The notes beneath the pieces are model-generated. The model made no database searches, was not told the origin of the DNA, and saw nothing but the letters and a program-made list of their open reading frames with translations. 64,000 bases of DNA from an uncultured Chitinophaga sp. (lineage in GTDB: Bacteria > Bacteroidota > Bacteroidia > Chitinophagales > Chitinophagaceae), in assembly GCF_902168175.1 (NCBI RefSeq), contig NZ_CABHOU010000095.1:124001-188000 (forward strand), given 5' to 3'. Positions 54,101 through 60,870 of the stretch are shown here, piece by piece. Each line of letters opens with the position of its first letter. The stretch's first letter is position 1. The position numbers were made by a program, and so were the translations under genes.

Positions 54101-54520
54101 GTAATGATGGAGTTCAACCGAATTACCGAACGCGGTGGTGTTTTGGGCGCTATGGAAAGAATGTACCAGCGTAACAAGATACAGGAAGAAAGCCTGCATT
54201 ATGAGTCGCTGAAGCATACCGGCGAATACCCGATCATAGGTGTAAACACCTTCCTGAATAAGAATGGGTCACCTACAATTATTCCTGCAGAAGTGATCCG
54301 CTCTACTACCGAAGAAAAAGAATACCAGATTAATTCGGTGGATGCTTTTAAAAAGCGTCATGAAGATAAAAGTGCGGCTATGCTGAAACGTTTGCAGGAG
54401 GCGGCGATACGTAATGATAACCTGTTTGACGAGTTGATGGAAACCGTGAAGTATTGTACACTCGGGCAAATTACACATGCTTTGTACGAGGTGGGTGGAC
54501 AATATAGAAGAAACATGTAA
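51170..54520 (+). CDS. icmF: Fused isobutyryl-CoA mutase IcmF (B12 domain, G-protein chaperone, mutase)
   Basis: IcmF interconverts isobutyryl-CoA and n-butyryl-CoA with adenosylcobalamin. The start at 51170 gives 1116 residues. Order: B12-binding domain (about 8-140, FDGHDAAINIMRRIM with the cobalt-ligating His, and FGGGGGTI), MeaI-type GTPase (about 195-415, P-loop GTGGAGKSS, then DPSKKKTGGALLGDR and INKFDKAG for NKxD), and the TIM-barrel mutase (about 560-1116, including RPDIYGKVGNSGVSIASVDD and SISGYHIAEAGANPITQLAF). The fusion of the three parts distinguishes it from methylmalonyl-CoA mutase. No B12 riboswitch is recognised upstream. A terminator follows. Confidence 0.95.
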   Translation: MSYTPTNKVRIVTAASLFDGHDAAINIMRRIMQSKGAEVIHLGHNRSAAEIVDCAIQEDAQGIAVTSYQGGHVEFFKYMYDLLHEKGCGHIKIFGGGGGTILPTEIQEMHAYGISRIYSPDDGRQMGLEGMIEDLINQCDYPLPAIARKIETTDAPLIARAITQAENGQPVPQLQKKLAAVGLDEEEHTTGGHVAVLGITGTGGAGKSSVTDELVRRFLYHYEDKTIAVISVDPSKKKTGGALLGDRIRMNSIHHPRAYMRSLATRESDKAISEHIQEAIDICKMAGFDFIILETSGIGQSDTAIVDYCDLSLYVMTPEYGAASQLEKINMLDYADVITINKFDKAGALDALHDVRKQYKRNHGLWSAKDEELPVVGTIASKFNNAGCNLLFDMLMKVVEDKVGISFGGTAKEATGSGNLEDAIIPPSRVRYLAEIVSTIEDYGKWVKEQCAIASKWYKVTGVLDMEEWKDKEGLRAVSEHLQKQLQPECKALIEGWPALVEKYTADHYAFQVRDKEIKLPLFTTSLSQSRIPKISLPKFSDWGDILRWQLTENLPGEFPYAAGVFPLKREGEDPTRMFAGEGGPERTNKRFHYVSVEQPAKRLSTAFDSVTLYGEDPAYRPDIYGKVGNSGVSIASVDDAKKLYSGFDLCNPKTSVSMTINGPAPILLAFFMNAAIDQQCEQYIAKEGLTDKVKDIIRKKFKEHPLPEYSGGLPHGNDGLGLALLGVSGSDVLEPEVYEKIKAHALSTVRGTVQADILKEDQAQNTCIFSTEFALKLMGDVQEYFINRKVRNFYSVSISGYHIAEAGANPITQLAFTLSNGFTYVEYYLSRGMNIDDFAPNLSFFFSNGMDPEYAVIGRVARRIWAKAIKYKYKGNDRSQKLKYHIQTSGRSLHAQEIDFNDIRTTLQALYAIYDNCNSLHTNAYDEAITTPTEESVRRAMAIQLIINRELGTATNENPNQGSFFLDELTDLVEEAVMMEFNRITERGGVLGAMERMYQRNKIQEESLHYESLKHTGEYPIIGVNTFLNKNGSPTIIPAEVIRSTTEEKEYQINSVDAFKKRHEDKSAAMLKRLQEAAIRNDNLFDELMETVKYCTLGQITHALYEVGGQYRRNM

Positions 54521-54538
54521 ACAATACACTTGTTATAT

Positions 54539-54566
54539 AAGTCCCGCAGTAATGCGGGACTTTTTT
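54539..54566 (+). terminator. Terminator of icmF
   Basis: A perfect 10-bp stem (54539-54548 with 54553-54562, loop GTAA) is followed by T residues. Confidence 0.85.
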
Positions 54567-54697
54567 ATTTGACCGCTGCGCTAATATTTCTGCGTGGCAA
54601 CGCGCTTTGCTCGCAGTATTAAATAAGCCCTTACCTTTATACCCGTCGTCGAGTTGCATAACCACGTTTATCTGTTAACTTCAAAAGAATAACCTCA

Positions 54698-55279
54698 ATG
54701 AAAAAGAATTGCTTTCATTGGCAGGCCTGTATGCTACTGGGTCTCTGCCTCTATCTGACTGCTTGTTGCAAACCTGCAAATGTAGGTTCACAACCGGTTC
54801 CGCTTATTTCGCAGCAAACGAACAACTGGTGTTGGGCCGCTACCACCCAAATGATCACTACATTTTTAGGGCATCCTGTGCAGCAGTGCGACCTGGCTAA
54901 TCAACGTTTTGGCAGAAACGATTGCTGCCAGGGTAATTGCCCGAAAAATTCTGCCTGTAACATGCCTGCGTGGACGATGTTCTCCGAGAGTGGCTTCGAT
55001 TTCAGGGAATCTACCACGCCTTTGCCATGGGATAGTCTGAAGAAGTACATTTACTGTCGTAAACAACCGCTAGCCTACGCTTATGGGCCTAAATCCGGCG
55101 GTGTTGGGCACGTATTGGTCATCTATGGCTACGTCAGTGTTGGCAGCACCAACTACCTGTTCCTGCGCGACCCATGGGCCCCCTGCGAAGGTACAGACAG
55201 GTCTATTACCTACGAGGAATACAGTAATTCAGGCAGCTCCGACCATTGGAGTACCATGTATGATTTCAAATTTCGTTAA
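54698..55279 (+). CDS. Papain-like cysteine peptidase, lipoprotein
   Basis: The 193-residue protein has a lipoprotein-type signal (LGLCLYLTACC). The catalytic Cys lies in QQTNNWCWAATTQM (about 40-53, with the oxyanion Gln), the His in GVGHVLVIYGY, and the third residue in FLRDPWAP; these fit the C39/C70-like papain fold. Many additional cysteines (NDCCQGNCPKNSACN) suggest disulphides, as expected outside the cytoplasm. The next gene, another lipoprotein, starts 14 bases later. Whether it cleaves peptides, or has another role such as bacteriocin processing, cannot be told. Confidence 0.8.
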   Translation: MKKNCFHWQACMLLGLCLYLTACCKPANVGSQPVPLISQQTNNWCWAATTQMITTFLGHPVQQCDLANQRFGRNDCCQGNCPKNSACNMPAWTMFSESGFDFRESTTPLPWDSLKKYIYCRKQPLAYAYGPKSGGVGHVLVIYGYVSVGSTNYLFLRDPWAPCEGTDRSITYEEYSNSGSSDHWSTMYDFKFR

Positions 55280-55293
55280 ACCCTAAAAAATCA

Positions 55294-56013
55294 ATGATCA
55301 TGAAGCTCAAATCAAAAATATATACCCTGTTTACGGTCTCCTGTACCGCGTGGCTGCTGGCTTGCACGGCAGGCCAGTCGGGCGGTAATGGTGGCGCAAA
55401 CGATACTGCCATCGTTATGAACTCACCACAAAAAGCGCTGGAAGTGGCGCTGCGCGATTTGCAGCAGCTTTCCGACGATAATATTAAGGCATTCGGTTTT
55501 GCTTCTGTCGCCGAGGCTAAAGAGGCCAAGGCAGAGGAACCGGTAAAGCTGCAGGTACTCAGTTTCGATAAACTGCTGGCCGGCGATAGCTCTATGGCTA
55601 ACGACAGCCTTAACCCACTTTCACGCTTCGAGTCCACCGAACAGCAGGAACTTGTATATCCGCTGGCAGTAGGCGGCGCGGTAAAATCCACCGTTAAGAT
55701 TACCGGCATGAGCGAAAGATGGCAGATAGCCGGTTTTGACCAGGGGCATGCCGCGGTTGTGACCAATGCCCGCAAACTAAGCCAGGGGCAGGCGTTCGGC
55801 CTGGTAAATATTCCAGGTTTACAGCTCGCCTTTATCGAAACAAGCATAGACGGCAGGCGGTTGTACTACCCGGTAGTGTCTGATGAGCAGGCCGGTGTTT
55901 ATAAAGACAGGCCTATGTCCGCCTACGAGCTGGTGCGGGTACTCTCCAATGCGGCGCGCGCTGCTAAAGACCGCTATGGCAAAGAGATAGACGGAAAACG
56001 GATTGTAAATTAA
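55294..56013 (+). CDS. Lipoprotein of unknown function paired with a cysteine peptidase gene
   Basis: The 239-residue product has a lipoprotein signal ending AWLLAC, a Gly/Asn-rich linker (TAGQSGGNGGAND) and a mixed alpha/beta domain (LEVALRDLQQLSDDNIKAFG, AVGGAVKSTVKITGM, LVNIPGLQLAFIETSIDGRR). I do not recognise the family. An ATG six bases further (55300) is an equal start. The 14-base gap to the protease gene and a terminator right after indicate a two-gene operon, so it may be a substrate, partner or inhibitor of the peptidase. Confidence 0.7.
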   Translation: MIMKLKSKIYTLFTVSCTAWLLACTAGQSGGNGGANDTAIVMNSPQKALEVALRDLQQLSDDNIKAFGFASVAEAKEAKAEEPVKLQVLSFDKLLAGDSSMANDSLNPLSRFESTEQQELVYPLAVGGAVKSTVKITGMSERWQIAGFDQGHAAVVTNARKLSQGQAFGLVNIPGLQLAFIETSIDGRRLYYPVVSDEQAGVYKDRPMSAYELVRVLSNAARAAKDRYGKEIDGKRIVN

Positions 56014-56030
56014 CTGTTATAGGATTGGTT

Positions 56031-56069
56031 AAGCCATCGGCGCCTGTTGCGTGTCGGTGGCTTTTTTAT
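56031..56069 (+). terminator. Terminator after the peptidase-lipoprotein operon
   Basis: AAGCCATCGG pairs with CGGTGGCTT (with one T-G pair) around a GC-rich loop, followed by TTTTTT. Confidence 0.7.
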
Positions 56070-56307
56070 TTTGGTGTATACATGGCTGCACCGGCCGGTG
56101 TGCTATTAAGGGGATTTGATTGCGGTACCAGGTTTCGTATATTCTTTCTTAAAGAGAAAGGACGAGGTGTATACATGACAGTAATTATTTACGCCCGTTG
56201 ATACTGATGTTTCGTAGCCGGAAAGCTGCCATGTGTACAAATTTCCGTTCCCGATTTGCCCTGCTGCGCATATTCCCGTAATTTGCCGGGAGCATACGTT
56301 TTAATAT
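56070..56307. repeat. Intergenic stretch with 12-nt direct repeat
   Basis: GGTGTATACATG occurs at 56073-56084 and again at 56166-56177. It contains GTGTATAC, an octamer also found in the intergenic repeats near 9557, 40411 and 59300. No gene is seen; the promoter of the MutS-like gene must lie in or right of this part. Confidence 0.5.
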
Positions 56308-58086
56308 ATGAACCCTGCACACACATACCAGCAAAAGACACAACACTACAGGCAACACATCAAACAATTGGAACGTCAGTTACGAGGGTTGGCCTGGGCC
56401 AGGTTAGGTATTTTTCTGCTCGCTATTATTTCGGTTTACGAATATTTTCACAACGATTTTATCCCTGTATGGCTGCTGGTAATCGCTGCCCTGACCGTGG
56501 TATTTGTGTTTTCGCTGGTGCGTTATCAACGGTCGCAGGATAAGTTAAATCTGTATAAAGCACTACTCGATCTGAATGAAAAAGAGTTGTTGCTGGCTAC
56601 CGAACACAAGGCTGCCTTTGCGGACGGTGCCGAGTTTATCGACGATCAGCATGATTTTGCGGGCGACCTGGACGTGTTTGGGCCGTCTTCCCTGTTTCAG
56701 TATATTAACCGTACGGGCACACTGTTGGGTAAAAAGCAGCTGGCCGACTCGCTGCGTCAGTATCCTGCTAATGCAGCAGATATTCACCAGGTGCAGGATG
56801 CTGTAAAAGAATTGGCGCCGCAGCTGGACCTCAGGCAGTTATATACCGCACAGGCTGTGCTGGCAGAAGAGAAGCCCGATGATGTGAAAGGACTGCAGGC
56901 CTGGTTTAATATGCCGCTTCATTTCGTCGGTAAAAAATGGTTACGGATAGCCAGGATTCTATTGCCCCTGCTGGTGATCGCATCGATCGTGTATTATATC
57001 ATTACCGGCAACTACATTCCTTTCTCCCTGATGCTCGTGGTGAATGGTTTGATGCTGGGCGCCAGTGTGAAGAGAGTAAATGAGATGTATATACACCTCG
57101 GAAACAAAGAGCGTGTACTGCACAAGTTTGCCAACCTGTTGCAGCAGGTGCGGGAGGCACCATGGCAGTCGGCTTTGCTTACACAATACAAAAATACCGC
57201 AGCCGAAGCAGATATAGCATTACGTAAACTGGCGAAAACAGGCAACCTGCTCGATCAGCGCCTCAACATCCTGGTGGCGTTATTCCTTAATCTTCTATTT
57301 CTTTACGATATCCAGTGTGCTTTTGCACTGGAAAACTGGAAAGAAAAATTTAAAAGCCAGATGCCTTCCTGGCTCGATGTGATTGCCCGCCTGGAAGTGC
57401 TTAACAGCTTTGCCACCTTTGCTTATAATCATCCCCAGTATATTTATCCGCATGTAAACGATAGCCCCGTTACCGTTTCAGGTACTGCTATTGGTCATCC
57501 ATTGATTCCCGCTGCAGAATGTGTTACCAACGATGTTACGATTGGCGAACAGGCGCAATTCCTGATCATCACTGGTTCCAACATGTCGGGCAAAAGTACC
57601 TTCCTGCGTAGCGTTGGTGTTAACCTGTTGCTCGCTATGCAGGGTGCGCCGGTTTGTGCGTCCAGCTTCACTTGCAGTCCTACCCGCATTATGACCTCCA
57701 TGCGTATTAAGGATTCCATTGCGCGGCATACTTCTTACTTCCAGGCGGAGTTGTTACGCCTGCAGCATATCATACAGGTGCTAAAAACAGGAGAGCGTGT
57801 ATTTATTATCCTCGATGAAATTCTTAAGGGTACTAATTCAGAAGATAAACTCACCGGTTCGTTGCGGCTCATCCAACATTTCCTGGAGTATAATTGTTTG
57901 GGAATGATTGCCACGCATGATCTTGAACTGGGTAGTCTGGAGCAAAAATATCCAACACAGATACGCAATTTCTGTTTCGAGAGTAGTCTCGAAAACGGCG
58001 ACCTTCACTTCGATTATCTTATGCGTGAAGGCATTGCACGGAATAAGAATGCCACCTTCCTGATGCAGCAGATGCAGATTATTTAA
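56308..58086 (+). CDS. Membrane-anchored MutS-like ATPase
   Basis: The 592-residue protein ends with a MutS-type ABC ATPase: Walker A TGSNMSGKSTFLRSVGVNLL (about 424-443), FIILDEILKGTNS (Walker B), and MIATHDLELGSLEQ (His switch). The N-terminal half is not a mismatch-recognition domain: it holds paired membrane helices (about 30-72, LGIFLLAIISVYEYF and WLLVIAALTVVFVFSLV) and another pair (about 212-255). MutS domain I with its FxE mismatch wedge is absent. This family occurs in Bacteroidota with unknown role; a function in DNA mismatch repair should not be assumed. Confidence 0.85.
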   Translation: MNPAHTYQQKTQHYRQHIKQLERQLRGLAWARLGIFLLAIISVYEYFHNDFIPVWLLVIAALTVVFVFSLVRYQRSQDKLNLYKALLDLNEKELLLATEHKAAFADGAEFIDDQHDFAGDLDVFGPSSLFQYINRTGTLLGKKQLADSLRQYPANAADIHQVQDAVKELAPQLDLRQLYTAQAVLAEEKPDDVKGLQAWFNMPLHFVGKKWLRIARILLPLLVIASIVYYIITGNYIPFSLMLVVNGLMLGASVKRVNEMYIHLGNKERVLHKFANLLQQVREAPWQSALLTQYKNTAAEADIALRKLAKTGNLLDQRLNILVALFLNLLFLYDIQCAFALENWKEKFKSQMPSWLDVIARLEVLNSFATFAYNHPQYIYPHVNDSPVTVSGTAIGHPLIPAAECVTNDVTIGEQAQFLIITGSNMSGKSTFLRSVGVNLLLAMQGAPVCASSFTCSPTRIMTSMRIKDSIARHTSYFQAELLRLQHIIQVLKTGERVFIILDEILKGTNSEDKLTGSLRLIQHFLEYNCLGMIATHDLELGSLEQKYPTQIRNFCFESSLENGDLHFDYLMREGIARNKNATFLMQQMQII

Positions 58087-58115
58087 TTCTGTTTACAGCG
58101 CCTAAAATTATTTTG

Positions 58116-58159
58116 TACTGCTAATAAAATTAGTATCTTTACTAACATAATTAGCAGTA
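58116..58159 (+). promoter_or_regulatory. Nested dyad directly upstream of the radical SAM gene
   Basis: TACTGCTAAT (58116-58125) and ATTAGCAGTA (58150-58159) are a perfect 10-bp inverted repeat, enclosing TTAGTA and TACTAA, a second dyad. The right arm ends 3 bases before the ATG. It could be an operator with four related half-sites or a hairpin covering the start of translation. Confidence 0.5.
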
Positions 58160-58162
58160 AAG

Positions 58163-59245
58163 ATGACGTTGCCTTTTAACGATAATCCTTCCGAAAGCCC
58201 GTATTATAAAGGAAGAGGCGCTCAGATTAACCCGAAGAACAGGTTCCTGAAAGGCGAGTACAAACAGGAACATGCAGAGGGTATTGACGAGTGGTGGCAG
58301 GCCGATGTGCCTACCCAGATATTTGAAGAGCATGCGAAGACACTGGTAAACAAGGTGGATAGTCCGGATGTTGGCATGTGGTATTCGATGAACCCTTACC
58401 AGGGGTGCGAACACGGCTGCATCTATTGTTACGCCCGTAATTCTCACCAGTATTGGGGAATGAGTGCCGGTCTTGATTTCGAGCGTAAGATTATCGTTAA
58501 GCAGAATGCGCCCGAATTGCTGAAGAAGTTTTTGGATAACAAGAACTGGGTATGCAAACCGTTATCACTTTCCGGTAATACAGACTGTTATCAGCCATTG
58601 GAGCGTAAGATGTGGATTACCCGCCAGTTGCTGGAGGTGTGTTTACAGTACAAGCAGCCGGTAGGTATCATCACAAAAAATTCTCTCGTTTTACGTGATA
58701 AATATATACTACAGAAATTAGCCGAACATAACCTTGTTTGTGTGTTCGTATCAGTAACGACTTTACAGGAAGACCTCCGCCTGAAAATGGAACCACGCAC
58801 CGCTACAGGCCTCCAGCGATTAAAGGTGATCAAGGACCTGCACGAACTGGGCATCCCCGTAGGTGTAATGACAGCCCCGCTTATTCCCGGTCTCAACGAT
58901 CATGAAATGCCGCAGATATTGGAAATGGCAGCCAATAATGGCGCTAAGCAGGCGGGTTACACCGTAGTGCGATTGAATGATGCCGTTAAGTTAATTTTCA
59001 ACGACTGGCTGTACAAAAACTTTCCCGATCGTGCAGACAAAGTATGGCACATGATTGAGGGCCTGCATGGTGGGCATGTTAACGACAGCGACTGGGGCCG
59101 CCGTATGAAAGGCAGCGGTAACATATCCGAGATGATCAATCAGCAGTTCCGTATCCACACCAAAAAGCTGGGCCTGAATCTGGAGAAGTTTGAATTTAAC
59201 ACCTCGCTGTTCGAACGGCCGCAGGTGCAGTTGAAGTTGTTTTAG
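58163..59245 (+). CDS. PA0069 family radical SAM protein
   Basis: The 360-residue protein has the SAM-binding [4Fe-4S] motif in GCEHGCIYCYARNSHQYWG (CxxxCxxC at about 82-90), then NDxT-like KPLSLSGNTDCYQPLERKM, and the family's DSDWGRRMKGSG late block. It resembles the SplB-like branch (spore photoproduct lyase relatives) known as PA0069; the reaction is not established. A nested dyad lies just before the start. Its 3' end overlaps antisense with a long minus-strand frame. Confidence 0.9.
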   Translation: MTLPFNDNPSESPYYKGRGAQINPKNRFLKGEYKQEHAEGIDEWWQADVPTQIFEEHAKTLVNKVDSPDVGMWYSMNPYQGCEHGCIYCYARNSHQYWGMSAGLDFERKIIVKQNAPELLKKFLDNKNWVCKPLSLSGNTDCYQPLERKMWITRQLLEVCLQYKQPVGIITKNSLVLRDKYILQKLAEHNLVCVFVSVTTLQEDLRLKMEPRTATGLQRLKVIKDLHELGIPVGVMTAPLIPGLNDHEMPQILEMAANNGAKQAGYTVVRLNDAVKLIFNDWLYKNFPDRADKVWHMIEGLHGGHVNDSDWGRRMKGSGNISEMINQQFRIHTKKLGLNLEKFEFNTSLFERPQVQLKLF

Positions 59246-60421
59246 TGGTGCGGTATTGGTTGATGCTGGTGGTAAATAACTGGGGTGGCAATCACGGACG
59301 TGTATACGCCCGCTGTTAAGCACGTCCGGTGTTCGACATTGTCTTAGCCGGGCATTCACAAGTTTGAGGCTCGTATGTTTGCCGGTACAAAAGTTTGAAT
59401 CACTTTCTTCATAATGATGATAGGATTGATGGTGTCGTAACCGCTTAGTTCGTCCCGGAATTTTAACGCATGCGAAGTTGGGTGCAGGAGAATACCGCGC
59501 TTTGGTTGTTGTTAGGCTTCCTTTCTCGGGAGTTGTCGATCTGCCACAATTGTGCTTCGAAAATCCGCTTTCCGCCGGTTCGCCAGCGACCGGTTGCTGA
59601 ATACATCCGGAAGCGTCTTCCTTATACTCCGACGATTTCATTTCCTCAATGTACGCAGCCGCCTGCCCATTTCCGGCTTCCACTAATTTCAGCGCACTAT
59701 AATCACTCCCCAGCAATGGATAATTAACGCCATTCGAATGCTGGATAAAATAGATACCAAACGCAAGAAACAAAGCGGCCGTAGTGCCTGCTGGTAATTG
59801 CATGCGTAGTGTTATATCGCCGCTGTTTGCTGCATCTACAGGTATCATGACCGTTTCGCTTTCCGAACTGTTTGACTGCCTTGCTTCAAAGGTTACTGCC
59901 GATGCGGTTGCGTGCAGTGCGAAGTGAGTAGCGCCTGTTGGTGCGGAAACCATTTTGGCAGGAGAAAAGTTTTTAAGCGTAATAACGGCTTCCCCGGTGG
60001 CCCGGTCGATTGTTGTTTTATAAGGAGCAAACAGTATCCTGCTTAACGGGCATTTCTCATTAAACTCAAATCCCTTCAGCCTTGCCAGCTGTTCATTGCC
60101 AATGCCCCGGCTGCCTGCCGCGTGCGCCGTATCGTCCCTCACCACTTTACAAAAAGTACTGGTTAGGCGATTATACATCTTGTTGTCATTCACCCAGCCA
60201 AGGCTATGTTTGAGCGACATCCGCAAAGTTCTGCCGGCCTTGCTGGCCATGATAAAATCCTGCAAACTTCCCCTGGAGCCTTCGAACTCTGGTGCCTTAA
60301 GTACGCGTTCTCCCTTGGGGCCCCGTTTCCGCCGTACCTTAAGCCCGTCCGCCACTTTCAGCAACACAAGACCTCCGAGCATTTCTTCAAGTTTCCTTTG
60401 TATTTTTTTGTTACTCATCAT
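58991..60421 (-). CDS. Orphan protein of a Bacteroidota family; C-terminal half of the frame probably not original
   Basis: The frame codes 476 residues, but only about the first 250 look like a real protein: KGFEFNEKCPLSRILFAPYK, IDRATGEAVITLKNFSPAKM, PTGATHFALHATASAVTFEA and FGIYFIQHSNGVNYPLLGSD match a family of uncharacterised Bacteroidota proteins I know only as hypothetical, which end near here (about residue 250, base 59672). Beyond about residue 285 the composition turns Ser/Thr/His-rich and finally runs antisense through the last 255 bases of the radical SAM gene. A lost stop or frameshift near the natural end is likely. No signal peptide. Upstream it has 9-bp and 11-bp repeats shared in part with the 12.96-kb locus. 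Confidence 0.5.
   Translation of the reverse strand: MMSNKKIQRKLEEMLGGLVLLKVADGLKVRRKRGPKGERVLKAPEFEGSRGSLQDFIMASKAGRTLRMSLKHSLGWVNDNKMYNRLTSTFCKVVRDDTAHAAGSRGIGNEQLARLKGFEFNEKCPLSRILFAPYKTTIDRATGEAVITLKNFSPAKMVSAPTGATHFALHATASAVTFEARQSNSSESETVMIPVDAANSGDITLRMQLPAGTTAALFLAFGIYFIQHSNGVNYPLLGSDYSALKLVEAGNGQAAAYIEEMKSSEYKEDASGCIQQPVAGEPAESGFSKHNCGRSTTPEKGSLTTTKARYSPAPNFACVKIPGRTKRLRHHQSYHHYEESDSNFCTGKHTSLKLVNARLRQCRTPDVLNSGRIHVRDCHPSYLPPASTNTAPLKQLQLHLRPFEQRGVKFKLLQIQAQLFGVDTELLIDHLGYVTAAFHTAAPVAVVNMPTMQALNHVPYFVCTIGKVFVQPVVEN
59293..59330. repeat. Hairpin with GTGTATAC motif after the radical SAM gene
   Basis: CGGACGTG (59295-59302) and CACGTCCG (59321-59328) pair perfectly over 8 bp. The loop region contains TATACGCCCGCTG. 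There is no T tail. The GTGTATAC octamer links it to the other intergenic repeats. Confidence 0.4.
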
Positions 60422-60473
60422 GCAATGTTTTGATCGTAAAATTAGAGGTGGCGGAGGCCTTCAACAAATCGCG

Positions 60474-60509
60474 TGTCGTTTTTGTCGTAAATGTCGTAAT
60501 TGTCGTTTT
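60474..60509. repeat. 9-nt tandem repeat TGTCGTNNN, four copies
   Basis: Units begin at 60474, 60483, 60492 and 60501, with the six bases TGTCGT invariant and the last three A/T only. They lie 53-88 bases upstream of the minus-strand orphan gene. Confidence 0.8.
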
Positions 60510-60660
60510 TCTAATTGATAATCATCAACTTGCTTCCTTATGTTACTAGTCGTCACACTGTAAAGCATCATCCGGATTAATCACCCTGGGTGTAAACCTA
60601 TTTTAGTACGATTCATACCTTATATTCATCGTTACCACACCGCATACGATGCTGCTATTA

Positions 60661-60699
60661 TCCTACAGTTATCCTGCGCTTTTCCTGCAGGTATCCTGC
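60661..60699. repeat. TCCTRC motifs at 11-bp spacing, four copies
   Basis: TCCTAC at 60661 and TCCTGC at 60672, 60683 and 60694. The same motif at the same 11-bp spacing occurs at 13137 and 13148. Confidence 0.8.
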
Positions 60700-60870
60700 T
60701 GCAAACTGCTTCTTAATAGCATGCAATCCCGTGTTTTTCCGCCGATTGTCCCTAATTAATTTCCCTGTTACAGTTGTTCTATTCAATTTTTTAATACTAT
60801 GTAATTTTATAATTATGTATTATTTAATTATCTTTATTACGGCTCGTCACCAGTGGCAGCCCCCAATTTT

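Larger units (their letters stand above)
60422..60870. other. Gene-free stretch with short-period repeats upstream of the orphan gene
   Basis: It contains four TGTCGTNNN units (60474-60509), the 13-mer GGTGTAAACCTAT (60589-60601) shared with 13174-13186 in the other orientation, and four TCCTRC motifs spaced exactly 11 bases (60661-60699). The right part is AT-rich and leads to the DUF3857 gene. Confidence 0.65.

Noticed and set aside
58991..59672. C-terminal 225 codons of the minus-strand orphan frame as true protein
   Set aside because: Composition changes, no family match, and antisense overlap with the conserved radical SAM gene; kept only as part of the open frame with a warning.
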